A stretch of DNA of 64,000 nucleotides, taken from positions 1,061,501-1,125,500 of the forward strand of contig NZ_CP030280.1 of NCBI RefSeq assembly GCF_003287895.1. Direction: 5' to 3'. The notes beneath the pieces are model-generated. The model saw only the letters and a list, made by a program, of their open reading frames with translations, searched no databases and had not been told where the DNA came from. Positions 43,280 to 53,285 of the stretch are shown here, piece by piece. Each line of letters opens with the position of its first letter. Position 1 is the stretch's first letter. Source of the stretch: Blautia argi. GTDB lineage: Bacteria; Bacillota; Clostridia; Lachnospirales; Lachnospiraceae. The position numbers were made by a program, and so were the translations under genes.

Positions 43280-44927
43280 AAATGTGGTGATGCTTATTAC
43301 CATAGGCGTAATTGTACTGGCAATCGCAGCGATTGCCCTGATTGGAAGCATGGCAGGAGGAGAGAAAGATGCCAAGCCTTCTGTGGAAGTGGTGTCTGTA
43401 AAAACCGGAAATGTCACACAGGAAGTAGATGCCACAGGAAATGTGGAAAGCGAGATAAAGAAAACCTTTTATTCTCCTGTAAACGCAACCATTCAGACTA
43501 TGACGGTAGAATCTGGGGACAGCGTAGAGGCAGGAAAGAATATTATCGGTTTTAATCTGGAAAATCTGGAAGCAGAAAATCAGAAAGCAGAGTTGTCTTT
43601 AAAATCCGGTAAACTGGATATGCAGGACGCTCAGGAGCAGGCAAACCAGGCGGCAGGCAAGGTGGCAGATGCCCAGGCAGCCATTCCGGGGCTGGAGAGT
43701 GCCATTGCGGAAAAAGAAAATGAAATTGAGAGTCTGCGGCAGCAGATTGCGGACGCTCAGACAAATGCACAGAACGAAGCACAGGTTCAGATGGAGCAGG
43801 CTCAGAAAGATGCAGATGCAGCTTATGAAGCGGAAAAGGCGCAGGCGGAGCAGGAATATAATAAATTAAAAGAAGAATATGATAAAAAGTTAGAAGAAGT
43901 ACAACAGTGCGAGCGTGAAAAAAATGATGTGGAAAGAGAATATGAACAGGCTAGTACTGATTATGAAGCTGGGAAGATAGATGAATCTCAGAGAGAAAAA
44001 ATTGCAGATAAATATAATGATGCACTGGATAAATTAAAGCAAGCACAAGACTCTGTTCCTGAAAAACCAGTTAAAAAAGAAATAAACAAAGCAGATTACA
44101 GCATATCCATGGACGGACTTTCCGGAGGCGCAGCAGCCAACACGGCAGACCTTCAGGCGCAGATGGAATCCGCAGCTTCAGATTTGGCACAGCTTCAGTC
44201 TGAACTGGCTTCCAAACAGGCCATTGCAGAAAGCGATGTGACCGGACTTACTGGCGCGGCAAAAGAAAAAATGGCAATCACAAGCAATCTGGCAGAACTG
44301 GAAACCAAAAATCTGCAGGAGCTTTTAGAGGAAGGCAGAAAAGGAATCCAGGCAGAATTTAAAGGCGTTATTTCAGACGCAAGAGTAACCCAGGGCGCAA
44401 CTGTAACCCAGGGAATGGAACTTTTCACTTTACAGAGTACTCAGGACGTGTGTGTGGACGCCAATGTATCCAAATATGACTTTGACAAGGTAAAAGAAGG
44501 ACAGAAAGCAGAAATTACCCTTGGAGATAAAAAGTACAAGGGAACTGTGAAAAAGGTGAGCAAAATCGCTATTCCAAATGAAAAAGGAACACCGCTGATT
44601 GGCGTTACCATACATATTGATAACCCGGATGACAATATCTTTATCGGGGTAGAGGCAAAAGTAAGTATTCAGGCATCTGAGGCAAAAAATGTTCCGGTGC
44701 TTCCTGTAGAAGTCGTTAATATCGGAAAACAGGGTTCCTTTTGCTATGTGGTAGAAAACGGTAAGATTGTCAAAAAAGAGATTGAAACAGGCGTTACCTC
44801 TGATTCTATGGTGGAAGTGAAAAGTGGTCTGAAAAAAGGTGACCAGGTAATCAAGGATATGGGTACATATAGCGAGGGAGATAGCGTGACTGCGAAAGAG
44901 GCAGAGGACAGCAAGACTTCAAAGTAG
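43254..44927 (+). CDS. HlyD/MacA-type periplasmic-adaptor-like subunit
   Basis: 557 residues. One N-terminal membrane anchor (VVMLITIGVIVLAIAAIALI) precedes a barrel and lipoyl half (VTQEVDATGNVESE, VESGDSVEAGKNIIGF). A long coiled-coil hairpin of about 300 residues (Gln/Glu/Ala rich) follows, then the returning lipoyl and barrel part (GVISDARVTQGATVTQGMEL, IPNEKGTPLIGVTI, VLPVEVVNIGKQG). The start at 43254 follows GGAGGAAG. The stretch 43855-44100 is visibly more AT-rich with different codon choice than its flanks and may be a recombined or variable segment. Confidence 0.9.
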   Translation: MKKEVLKNKNVVMLITIGVIVLAIAAIALIGSMAGGEKDAKPSVEVVSVKTGNVTQEVDATGNVESEIKKTFYSPVNATIQTMTVESGDSVEAGKNIIGFNLENLEAENQKAELSLKSGKLDMQDAQEQANQAAGKVADAQAAIPGLESAIAEKENEIESLRQQIADAQTNAQNEAQVQMEQAQKDADAAYEAEKAQAEQEYNKLKEEYDKKLEEVQQCEREKNDVEREYEQASTDYEAGKIDESQREKIADKYNDALDKLKQAQDSVPEKPVKKEINKADYSISMDGLSGGAAANTADLQAQMESAASDLAQLQSELASKQAIAESDVTGLTGAAKEKMAITSNLAELETKNLQELLEEGRKGIQAEFKGVISDARVTQGATVTQGMELFTLQSTQDVCVDANVSKYDFDKVKEGQKAEITLGDKKYKGTVKKVSKIAIPNEKGTPLIGVTIHIDNPDDNIFIGVEAKVSIQASEAKNVPVLPVEVVNIGKQGSFCYVVENGKIVKKEIETGVTSDSMVEVKSGLKKGDQVIKDMGTYSEGDSVTAKEAEDSKTSK

Positions 44928-44944
44928 CAGGAAAGGAAGAGAAA

Positions 44945-46180
44945 ATGGGAAATATAATAGAATATGTCAAAATGGCGATTCAGAATATTCTTGCCAATAA
45001 AGGACGTTCCTTTCTTACCATGCTTGGAATTATCATTGGAATTGCTTCGGTCATTGCCATTGTTTCCATTGGTGAGGGTACCAAGAATCAAATGAACAGT
45101 GAGATTAACGACGTAGGCGGCGGACAGATTGCCATTAACTGCAGTCTGGACGCTATGAATCAGGAAATTTATATGACGCCTGAGGATTTGGACGCAATTC
45201 GTGAAATCGAAGGTGTGGAAGGTGTCACAGGAACGGACAGCCTTACCGGCGAAACCGTTACCGGTAAAGGAGAATTCAGTGTAAATCTTTCCATGGAAAC
45301 CCAGGACGGAAATATTTTGATGAATTCTGCTATGAAAAGAGGCTCTTACTTTACAGAGGCAGATGTTACAGAGGGGCGCAATGTTTGTGTGATTTCTGAC
45401 AGTGATGCAAAAAGACTGTTTGGTTCTGATGATGTAGTGGGAATGGAAATTGATGTGCAGAGTATGAGTCTGACGAAATCCTTCCGTATTGTAGGCGTGA
45501 CAACCCAGAAAGAAAACGGAACTTTTGTAAGCTATACCTATGAAGGGATGCCGGTTTCTCTTTCCATCCCTTATACAGCGGCTAAGGATTTTCTGGGAGA
45601 TACGGCAGACGATTTTTACTATATTATGGTGCAGGCAGATAAGAAGCTGGATTCCAAGGTAGTATCTGACAGAATTATCAAAGTTCTGGAACAGAAGCAC
45701 CAGTCAGCCGGAGAGGATTATTTCCAGATACAGAGTTTTCAGGACGTTATGAAAATGATGAATCAGATGCTGGGAATGGTTACTGCGTTTATTTCCTTTG
45801 TAGCGGGAATCTCTCTTTTGGTGGGCGGCATTGGTGTTATGAATATTATGCTGGTGTCTGTAACAGAGAGAACCAGAGAAATCGGAATCCGAAAGGCATT
45901 GGGAGCAAAGACCTCTTCTATTATGATGCAGTTCCTGGCAGAATCTGCGATTCTCACTGTTATTGGAGGCATTATCGGAATTATCCTGGGAATTGCAGGC
46001 GGCTTTGGAATTTGCTCAGTGATTGGTTCCAGCCAGGGCATGACACTGACTCCCGGAATCAGTGTCAGCACGATTTTGATTGCAACTGCTTTTTCCTGTG
46101 CAGTGGGAATCTTCTTTGGAATTTATCCTGCAAAAAAAGCAGCATCTTTAAGCCCTATTGAGGCGCTTAGAAGAAATTAA
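44945..46180 (+). CDS. MacB/FtsX-type ABC permease
   Basis: 411 residues. The first membrane segment (LTMLGIIIGIASVIAIVSIG) is followed by an extracellular MacB core domain of about 220 residues, then three membrane segments containing VAGISLLVGGIGVMNIMLVS, TREIGIRKALGAKTSSIMMQ and AVGIFFGIYPAKKAASLSPI. Together with the ATPase and adaptor upstream it forms a MacAB-like exporter; the substrate is unknown. Confidence 0.93.
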   Translation: MGNIIEYVKMAIQNILANKGRSFLTMLGIIIGIASVIAIVSIGEGTKNQMNSEINDVGGGQIAINCSLDAMNQEIYMTPEDLDAIREIEGVEGVTGTDSLTGETVTGKGEFSVNLSMETQDGNILMNSAMKRGSYFTEADVTEGRNVCVISDSDAKRLFGSDDVVGMEIDVQSMSLTKSFRIVGVTTQKENGTFVSYTYEGMPVSLSIPYTAAKDFLGDTADDFYYIMVQADKKLDSKVVSDRIIKVLEQKHQSAGEDYFQIQSFQDVMKMMNQMLGMVTAFISFVAGISLLVGGIGVMNIMLVSVTERTREIGIRKALGAKTSSIMMQFLAESAILTVIGGIIGIILGIAGGFGICSVIGSSQGMTLTPGISVSTILIATAFSCAVGIFFGIYPAKKAASLSPIEALRRN

Positions 46181-46199
46181 AAAGAATAAAAAGTATGAT

Positions 46200-46240
46200 A
46201 AAAAATGAGGTTATTGCGCTTGCAATGACCTCATTTGCTG
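46200..46240. terminator. Bidirectional terminator between the efflux operon and the rluA-type gene
   Basis: AAATGAGGTTATTGC pairs perfectly with GCAATGACCTCATTT around a short loop. Confidence 0.85.
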
Positions 46241-46242
46241 AA

Positions 46243-47130
46243 TCAGAGAAAAGGTTTTTTCATATCTTCGGGAAGGGGCGCTTCAAAGTGCATGGTCTCT
46301 CCTGTCATAGGGTGAGGAAAGGACAGGGCGCAGGAGTGCAGCGCCACTCGATGAATCTGTGAGAAATCGGGATAATAGAGATAATCCCCTAAAAGCGGAC
46401 AGCCCAGATGCTTCATATGCACCCGTATCTGGTGAGTTCGTCCCGTTTCCAGAGAAAGTTCCAATAAAGAACAGTCCTTTCCTTCTTTCAGCACACGATA
46501 ATGGGTCACTGCCCGTTCTCCTTTTTCAAAGTCCACGCAGCGTTCCATGACAGACCCTTCTTTTCGGGCAATGGGGGCGTCAACCGTGCCTTCTGAAAAG
46601 GGCGGTGTGCCTGCCACAACAGCCTGATAGGTTCTGTGGATTTCCCGGTTTTTCATCTGTGCGGAAAGAACAGATGCGCTGAGAGCGTGTTTGGCAAGAA
46701 TGAGAAGTCCGGTAGTGTCCCGATCCAGGCGGTTGATACATCGAAAGACAAAGGACTCTCCCTTTTGGGCATAGTACCAGGCAACTCCATTTGCCAGGGT
46801 ATTGTCATAATTGTTGATGGAAGGGTGTACCGGCATATCGGCAGGTTTGTTCAGCAGCAGAATGTCCTGATCCTCGTATACAATGGAAAGAGGCAGAGGG
46901 ATGGGAACAATATTTTCAGAGGGTGCTTCCTCTGTTAAAGTGATTTTCAGAAGATCTCCTGCTTTTAGCGGAGTCCTGACATAAGCCCATTCTTCATTTA
47001 CCAAAATCCCTTTTTCTGTTTTTTTCAGCCGCACCAGAATCTGATGGGAGCAGCCGATTCTTTTTAAATACTCCCCTGCATTGCAGGGGAGATCTGTGTC
47101 CTTAATATCATATTCAAAAATACGCTTCAT
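46243..47130 (-). CDS. RluA-family pseudouridine synthase
   Basis: 295 residues. An N-terminal S4-like part (GEYLKRIGCSHQILVRLKKT) precedes the catalytic domain with YEDQDILLLNKPADMPVHPS, the catalytic Asp in CINRLDRDTTGLLILAK, RTYQAVVAG and ETGRTHQIRVHMKHLGCPLL. Which RNA position it modifies cannot be read from sequence; RluD-like 23S rRNA or tRNA sites are usual. It has its own terminator and lies opposite the efflux operon. Confidence 0.9.
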   Translation of the reverse strand: MKRIFEYDIKDTDLPCNAGEYLKRIGCSHQILVRLKKTEKGILVNEEWAYVRTPLKAGDLLKITLTEEAPSENIVPIPLPLSIVYEDQDILLLNKPADMPVHPSINNYDNTLANGVAWYYAQKGESFVFRCINRLDRDTTGLLILAKHALSASVLSAQMKNREIHRTYQAVVAGTPPFSEGTVDAPIARKEGSVMERCVDFEKGERAVTHYRVLKEGKDCSLLELSLETGRTHQIRVHMKHLGCPLLGDYLYYPDFSQIHRVALHSCALSFPHPMTGETMHFEAPLPEDMKKPFL

Positions 47131-47154
47131 AAAACATTCCTTTTGTACGTTTGC

Positions 47155-49023
47155 TTATTTTGATTTTACTTTATTCCAGAGTTCATTATAATAGCTGTCC
47201 ACATCATCGCCTAAAAACTGGAAGGTTTCGCAGTTTTTCAAATCTTCCGGTTCAGGAAAAAGGATTTTGCTGTTTCGTGTTTCCTCATCTTCAATTAAGG
47301 CTCTGGCAGCCTTATTGGGTGTTGCATAGGTGAGATATTCAAAGTTCATCAAAGCAATGTCCGGACGGCACATAAAGTTAATAAATTTTTCGGCGTTTTC
47401 CTTGTTTTTGGCATTTTTGGGAATGACCCAGGAGTCAATCCAGACATTAGATCCTTCTTTTGGAATGACATACTCTAAATTGGGATTTTCCCGTTTGGTA
47501 TATCCTGCTTCTCCGGAATAAATCACGCCTAGGGCAGCCTCGTTTCCAATCATTTTATCCCGCACCTGGTCAATGACATAAGCCTGTACCAGTGGCTTTT
47601 GCTTAATTAAATCGTCCTTTGCCTGCATGAGCTGTTCTACATCGCTGGAATTTAAGGAATACCCCAGCCTTTTTAAGGACACGGCAAAGGCGTCGCGGAC
47701 AGAATCCTGCATGAGTATGCTGTCCTGATATTTGGGATTCCAGAGAATATCCCAGCTGTCTACAGGCTCATGAACCATGGTTTTGTTATATAGGATTCCC
47801 ACAGTTCCCACACAGTAGGGAACCGAGTAGGCATTGTCCGGATCAAAGCTTTGGGACTGCTTCATATAAACAGGATCCATGTTTTTAACATTGGGAATGT
47901 TGTCCCAGTTTAATTCTGCCAGCAGATTATTTTTCAGCATACGCTGAATCATGTAGTCTGAGGGGCAGACCACATCGTAGGCGATAGCGCCGGAGAGGAT
48001 TTTGGGATACATGATTTCATTGGTTTCATATTCTTCATAGGTAACGGCAATGCCGGTTTCCTTCTCAAAAAGCTCAACGCTCTTGGGATCCAGATAATCT
48101 CCCCAGTTGTAAACCACCACCTGTTCGCCGCTGCTCTTTCCAGAGCCTGCGAAATAATAGGCAGCGCCGCCGACTGCCAGAACTGCCACAAAGAGCAGGG
48201 GAAGGGCGAGCCGAAGTCCTTTTTGTATGGACTTACGGGAAGAAGTGGTTTTTACATCTTTGGCTTCCTTCGGGCTTATATTGACCAGTATCATCAGCAC
48301 CAGCACACTGATGAACATCAGAGTGGAGAGAGCATACATTTCCGGCCGGATTCCCTTTCTGACCTCTGCATAAATCTTAGTGGAAAGAGTGTCTACCCCA
48401 GGTCCTTTGGTAAAGTGTGTGATGATGAAATCGTCCAGGGACATAGTAAAGGCCATTAAAAATCCTGAAACAATACCTGGCAGAATATCAGGAAATACCA
48501 CCTTAAAGAAGGCGGATATGGATCCCGCGCCCAAATCCTGAGCTGCCTCATAGGCGCTTTTGCTGGTCTGCTTCAGCTTTGGCATAACACTTAAAATTAC
48601 ATAAGGAATACAAAAGGTAATATGGGACAGCAAAATCGTGGAAAAGCCCAGAGTCACTCTGCATGCAATAAACAAGAGCATGAGAGAAATGCCGGTGACA
48701 ATCTCTGAATTTAAAATGGGAATGTTAGTAATTCCCATAAGTATGGTTTTGCCTTTGCCCTTCATGGCATTGATGCCAATGGAGGCTGCAGTGCCAAGAA
48801 AAGTGGCAATAGCGGCAGAGAGCAGGGCAATGAGCAGGGTGTTGTACAGGGCAGTCATAATGGCTTTATCCTGAAACAGGGACTGATACCATTTCAGTGT
48901 GAATCCGCCCCATTTTGTCCTGGATTTGGAAGCATTAAAGGACAGGACGATCAAAACCACAATAGGGGCATACATGAGGAAAAGAATCAGTCCAAGATAA
49001 AGATTTCGCGCTGCTTTTTTCAT
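47155..49023 (-). CDS. potCD: PotC-PotD fusion: polyamine ABC permease joined to its binding protein
   Basis: 622 residues. Residues about 1-255 are a PotC-type permease with six membrane segments and the coupling motif AYEAAQDLGAGSISAFFKVV. After a basic linker and another membrane segment (LRLALPLLFVAVLAVGGAAY), residues about 290-622 are a PotD-like polyamine-binding domain (VVVYNWGDYLDPKSVELFEK, TYEEYETNEIMYPKI, YDVVCPSDYMIQRM, NVWIDSWVIPK). The binding domain is thus tethered to the permease instead of being a free lipoprotein. The start overlaps the potB stop (TGATG). Confidence 0.92.
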   Translation of the reverse strand: MKKAARNLYLGLILFLMYAPIVVLIVLSFNASKSRTKWGGFTLKWYQSLFQDKAIMTALYNTLLIALLSAAIATFLGTAASIGINAMKGKGKTILMGITNIPILNSEIVTGISLMLLFIACRVTLGFSTILLSHITFCIPYVILSVMPKLKQTSKSAYEAAQDLGAGSISAFFKVVFPDILPGIVSGFLMAFTMSLDDFIITHFTKGPGVDTLSTKIYAEVRKGIRPEMYALSTLMFISVLVLMILVNISPKEAKDVKTTSSRKSIQKGLRLALPLLFVAVLAVGGAAYYFAGSGKSSGEQVVVYNWGDYLDPKSVELFEKETGIAVTYEEYETNEIMYPKILSGAIAYDVVCPSDYMIQRMLKNNLLAELNWDNIPNVKNMDPVYMKQSQSFDPDNAYSVPYCVGTVGILYNKTMVHEPVDSWDILWNPKYQDSILMQDSVRDAFAVSLKRLGYSLNSSDVEQLMQAKDDLIKQKPLVQAYVIDQVRDKMIGNEAALGVIYSGEAGYTKRENPNLEYVIPKEGSNVWIDSWVIPKNAKNKENAEKFINFMCRPDIALMNFEYLTYATPNKAARALIEDEETRNSKILFPEPEDLKNCETFQFLGDDVDSYYNELWNKVKSK

Positions 49024-49839
49024 CAGAACATACCTCCTTCTCCGTTTTTATCGTATTTTCCAGTGAGAACCATGCTGATTAAAATAAAGACCATTAAAAC
49101 CAGGGACAGTCCGCTTCCTACGTTCCAGTTGCTTCCCTGCTGAAACTGGCGGTCAATGACATTTCCAATCAGAAGAATTTTACTGCCGCCTAAAAGGTCA
49201 GAGATAACAAAAAGTGGTCAGAGAAGGCACGAAAACCATAGTAATACCGCTGATTACGCCCGGAAGGCTTAATGGAAAAATAATCTTCCGAAAGGTATAA
49301 AAGGAGGTGGCGCCTAAATCCCTGGCTGCAAAAATAACGTCTTTGTTAATTTTGGAGAGTGCATTGTACAGGGGCATTACCATAAAGGGCAAAAAATTAT
49401 ATACCATACCCAGGACAATAGCTCCGGGGGTGTTGATCATCTGCAGCAGTGGAAGATGGAAAAACCCCAGAATCTGATTGATGACCCCGTTTTTTTCCAG
49501 AAGGGTCTGCCAGGCAAGGGTTCTGAGCAGAAAATTCAGCCACATGGGGAGGATAAAAAGCAGCACCATAAAGCCGGTCTGGTTTATTTTCATATTGGTC
49601 AGCATTAACGCCAAAGGATATGCCAGCAAAAGACAAACCAGGGTGCTGATTACAGACAGCAGAAGAGAAAGGCACAGCGCCTTGAAGTTTTCTGCTGTTC
49701 CGATGGCAAGGACATTTTCAAAGGTAAAATGTCCTTCGCTGTTAGTAAAGCCATAGTATAAAATCATAGCCAGAGGAATGAGAATAAAGGCTATGGACCA
49801 TAAAAGATAAGGGCCGGAGAGCAGTTTTTTCTTATTCAT
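49023..49839 (-). pseudogene. potB: PotB polyamine ABC permease, frameshifted
   Basis: The N-terminal and central parts (LLWSIAFILIPLAMILYYGF, LPMWLNFLLRTLAWQTLLEK, AARDLGATSFYTFRKIIFPL, SLPGVISGITMVFVPSLTTF) are intact. The frame then stops at 49198. The expected end, VISDLLGGSKILLIGNVIDR followed by a final membrane segment, lies in the next frame and ends in a TGA overlapping the potCD start. An A5 run at 49209-49213 (T5 in the mRNA) with one base too many explains it. The start at 49839 overlaps the end of potA by 8 bases. If real, the transporter lacks one full permease half. Confidence 0.9.
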
Positions 49840-50905
49840 TGACTCCAATCGCCTCCTCGTCCTCGGATTCCGGCTTGTGCATAATCTGGATATCAAAGGG
49901 ATTTACATGAATTCCCACCTTCTGTCCAACCGGAAACATATCTGTGCTGTGTACCAGCCATTCAAAGCCGTTTGCCTGTACTTCCATTTCATAATGTACG
50001 CCCTTGAAAATCAGGTGGGATACCACACCCTGTATAATGCCCTCCTCAGGAGCGAGTAAATCTACGTCTTCGGGACGGATTACTACGTCTACGGGCTCGC
50101 TTTTCCCAAAGCCTACGTCTACACAGGGGAATTTTGTCCCCAGAATTTCCACCAGCTTATCTTCCAGCATGATGCCGGGAAGGATATTGCTCTCCCCGAT
50201 AAAGTCTGCCACAAAGGCATTCTGCGGCTCATTGTAGATATCCTCCGGGGTTCCCATCTGCTGGATATAGCCTTGATTCATAACCACAATGGTGTCTGAC
50301 ATGGTAAGCGCCTCTTCCTGGTCATGGGTGACATAGATAAAGGTAATGCCAAGCTCATTTTTCAGACGGATAAGCTCATACTGCATATCCTGGCGCAGCT
50401 TTAAATCCAGAGCGCCCAGGGGCTCGTCCAGAAGAAGAAGCCGGGGCTCATTTACAATGGCTCTTGCAATAGCGACACGTTGCTGCTGTCCGCCGCTTAA
50501 AGAATCGGGAAGACGGTTTTCATATCCCTCCAAATTTACCAGCTTTAAGGCATATTTTACCTTATCCCGAATATAAGCTCTGCTTTTTCCTGAAATTTTC
50601 AGGCCAAAGGCAATGTTTTCTTCAATGCTCATATGGGAAAACAGCGCGTATTTCTGAAATACGGTGTTGAGGTTTCGCTTATTTGGAGGAAGGTTGGTAA
50701 TATCCTTGCCGTCAAAAATAACACGTCCGCTATCCGGGGATTCAAAACCGCCCAAAATCCGGAGCGTTGTGGTTTTTCCGCAGCCACTGGGGCCAAGCAG
50801 AGTGAGAAATTCATTTTCCCGTATGGAAAGATTCAGTTTATCCAGAATGACCTGCTCTCCAAAGCTTTTGGAGATGTCAGTTAAATTTACTAAGGTATGG
50901 TTCAT
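49832..50905 (-). CDS. potA: Polyamine ABC transporter ATPase
   Basis: 357 residues. Walker [17 protein letters not shown], signature [20 protein letters not shown], Walker [12 protein letters not shown] and the switch [11 protein letters not shown] are complete. A C-terminal TOBE domain (about 270-345: [18 protein letters not shown]) follows. The start [11 protein letters not shown] at 50905 follows GCAAAGGAGAAGCGGC; the 110-codon upstream extension has no ribosome site or family match. First gene of potA-potB-potCD. Confidence 0.93.
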   Translation of the reverse strand: MNHTLVNLTDISKSFGEQVILDKLNLSIRENEFLTLLGPSGCGKTTTLRILGGFESPDSGRVIFDGKDITNLPPNKRNLNTVFQKYALFSHMSIEENIAFGLKISGKSRAYIRDKVKYALKLVNLEGYENRLPDSLSGGQQQRVAIARAIVNEPRLLLLDEPLGALDLKLRQDMQYELIRLKNELGITFIYVTHDQEEALTMSDTIVVMNQGYIQQMGTPEDIYNEPQNAFVADFIGESNILPGIMLEDKLVEILGTKFPCVDVGFGKSEPVDVVIRPEDVDLLAPEEGIIQGVVSHLIFKGVHYEMEVQANGFEWLVHSTDMFPVGQKVGIHVNPFDIQIMHKPESEDEEAIGVNE

Positions 50906-51100
50906 GCCGCTTCTCCTTTGCATATAATCTTTATTCATTATACTAGAGGAAAAAATCATGTCAATATTGAATATGCATTGTATTAGAAAAAACTTTGTGG
51001 TAGAATGTCCATAGTGTAATGTACACTGGCGGTATTTTTGTATAAAAGCCGCAGATTTGTCGTGTGGTGAAACAATAGAAAACAGGAGGATATTGCATAA

Positions 51101-52156
51101 ATGAAGGAAAAATATGTAGCCTATGTGGGAACCTACACCCACGGAAGCAGTATCGGAATCCATTTGTATGATGTAAATGTGGAAGAAGGAACCCTTTCTG
51201 AGAGAAAGGTCATTCCAGTGAACAATTCTTCCCATTTGGCGAAATCTCTGAACGGAAAGTATCTGTATTCCATTGCAGACGAGGGTGTGGCAGTGTTTGC
51301 CATTGCGCCGGACGGAGATCTAACCTTTATTAATAAAGTAGATATTGACGGCATGAGAGGCTGCCATTTGTCCACAGATGAGGAGGGCAAATATCTTTTT
51401 GTAGCAGGCTATCATGACGGAAAGGTGACGGTTGTGCATACCCACAGGGACGGACGTCTGGGAAGCGTGTTAGACGGTGTGTTCCACAAAGGTCTGGGAA
51501 GTGTGGGAGAACGGAATTTCCGCCCACATGTAAGCTGTGTACGCCCGACGCCTGACAATAAGTATCTTTGTGCAGTGGATAATGGCATTGACCAGATGAA
51601 GGTATACAAGGTCAACAGACGTACCGGACGTCTGGAACTGGTAGATATTTTAAGATGTCAAAGAGAGTCCGGTCCAAAGCTGATTAAATTCAGTCCGGAC
51701 GGAAAATTTGCTTATTTAAACTATGAGTTAAACAATACCATTCAGGTATACCGCTATGACGGAAGCGGTAAAAACCCGGTTTTCGAACTTTTACAGACAG
51801 AGTCTACTCTGGCTTCCCATGACGATGAAGCCCATGATGCAACCTCCGGTATGTGTCTGTCCAGGGACGGAAAATATATTTTCTGTGCCAATGCAGGAGA
51901 GGATACGGTTGCCATGTTTAAGAGAGATGAAGAAACCGGTCTTCTGGAAAAGCAGTGTATTTTGCCTATCAGCGGCAATTATCCCAAGGATTTGGACGTT
52001 TTTCCGGACGGAAAGCATCTGGCAGTGGTGAACCATGAATCTAATTCCATTACCACCTTTGCCATTGACTATGAAAAGCAGTTATTGATTATGAAGGGAA
52101 AACCCATGAAGGTGGAAACACCGAACAGTATTATTTTCTCTAAATGTGAAGCATAA
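51101..52156 (+). CDS. Lactonase-family beta-propeller protein
   Basis: 351 residues with repeated propeller blades such as [60 protein letters not shown] and [20 protein letters not shown]. This is the 6-phosphogluconolactonase (YbhE/Pgl) type. It probably hydrolyses a sugar lactone in the cytoplasm; no signal peptide is seen. It is transcribed divergently from potA. Confidence 0.85.
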   Translation: MKEKYVAYVGTYTHGSSIGIHLYDVNVEEGTLSERKVIPVNNSSHLAKSLNGKYLYSIADEGVAVFAIAPDGDLTFINKVDIDGMRGCHLSTDEEGKYLFVAGYHDGKVTVVHTHRDGRLGSVLDGVFHKGLGSVGERNFRPHVSCVRPTPDNKYLCAVDNGIDQMKVYKVNRRTGRLELVDILRCQRESGPKLIKFSPDGKFAYLNYELNNTIQVYRYDGSGKNPVFELLQTESTLASHDDEAHDATSGMCLSRDGKYIFCANAGEDTVAMFKRDEETGLLEKQCILPISGNYPKDLDVFPDGKHLAVVNHESNSITTFAIDYEKQLLIMKGKPMKVETPNSIIFSKCEA

Positions 52157-52199
52157 GAAATAGAAAAGCAGTATTTTTGAAAAAAGGAAGTGCAAAATT

Positions 52200-52265
52200 A
52201 TGGAAAGCGGGCCTTGTCCTGAGAAAAAGCAAGAAGAAAAAATAAAAAAAGAAGAATCCTGCTGA
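52200..52265 (+). CDS. Possible 21-codon leader peptide before corA
   Basis: MESGPCPEKKQEEKI and a charged tail ending ESC, after AAAGGAAGTG. It is highly charged with two Cys and stops 52 bases before corA. A leader-peptide control of the magnesium transporter is conceivable; support is only the ribosome site and position. Confidence 0.25.
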   Translation: MESGPCPEKKQEEKIKKEESC

Positions 52266-52317
52266 CAGGGTACTGCCCCGTACTCCTGTAAAGGCAGGAG
52301 GGCGAAAGGGAGAAACC

Positions 52318-53259
52318 ATGATTAGAATATTCAAAACAGTCGATGGAAAAATTCATCAGATGGACGAAGCCAGCGAGGGCTGCTGGCTGGCGCTTACGGA
52401 CCCAACAGCAACGGAAATCTTTGAGGTTGCCAAAAGGTACCGCATTGAAGTGGACGATTTAAGAGCGCCTCTTGATGAGGAGGAACGTTCCCGTATTGAG
52501 GTGGAGGAAGACTACACCCTGATTATTGTGGACACTCCCATTTTGGAGGAAAGGGGAGAAAAGGACTGGTATGGCACCATTCCATTATCTATTATTGTGA
52601 CCGATGAAATTATTATTACCGTTTGTCTGGAGGATACCTCTGTGCTTGGCAGATTTATGGACGGACGTGTGCGTAATTTCTATACTTATATGAAAACGCG
52701 TTTTATTCTGCAGATTCTTTATAAAAACGCCAGCATGTTTCTGCACTATCTGCGTATCATAGACAAGAAGAGCGAGGAAGTGGAGGAAAAGCTGCAGGAG
52801 TCCACCAAAAACAAGGAGCTCATTGAGCTTTTGGAGTTGGAGAAATCCCTGGTATACTTTACAACTTCCCTGCGTTCCAATGAAATGGTGCTGGAGAAGC
52901 TTTTAAAGGTGGAGCGTATCAAGCAATATCCAGATGATACGGATTTGCTGGAGGACGTTATTATTGAGAATAAGCAGGCCATTGAGATGGCGAATGTGTA
53001 CAGCGGTATTTTGAGCGGCATGACAGAGGCATTTGCGTCGATTGTGTCAAACAATCTGAATATTGTTATGAAATTTCTGGCAACCGTTACCATTGTAATG
53101 TCCATTCCCACGATGATCTTCAGCGCCTACGGCATGAATGTAAATATGAAGGGAATGCCCTTTGCCAGCCACCCGGAGGGTTTTGCCATTGTCATTGTCC
53201 TCTCTCTGCTTTTAAGCCTGATTGTGGCGTTTATCTTTTCTAAGAAGAATTTATTTTAA
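52318..53259 (+). CDS. corA: CorA-family magnesium transporter
   Basis: 313 residues. A long cytoplasmic N-terminal domain (about 1-250) is followed by two C-terminal membrane segments. The selectivity motif GMN lies in FSAYGMNVNMKGMPF between them, and the last helix ends with basic residues (FSKKNLF). Typical substrates are Mg2+, Co2+ or Ni2+; channel-type uptake of Mg2+ is likeliest. It starts after AGGGAGAAACC. Confidence 0.92.
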   Translation: MIRIFKTVDGKIHQMDEASEGCWLALTDPTATEIFEVAKRYRIEVDDLRAPLDEEERSRIEVEEDYTLIIVDTPILEERGEKDWYGTIPLSIIVTDEIIITVCLEDTSVLGRFMDGRVRNFYTYMKTRFILQILYKNASMFLHYLRIIDKKSEEVEEKLQESTKNKELIELLELEKSLVYFTTSLRSNEMVLEKLLKVERIKQYPDDTDLLEDVIIENKQAIEMANVYSGILSGMTEAFASIVSNNLNIVMKFLATVTIVMSIPTMIFSAYGMNVNMKGMPFASHPEGFAIVIVLSLLLSLIVAFIFSKKNLF

Positions 53260-53285
53260 GCGATTGAAAGAATTGAGGAAACCAT

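Noticed and set aside
49832..51235. 467-residue version of PotA
   Set aside because: The upstream part is intergenic in composition; the family start and ribosome site are at 50905.
52157..52317. Magnesium riboswitch (M-box) before corA
   Set aside because: The region is only about 160 bases and lacks the long conserved M-box helices; only small hairpins are visible.
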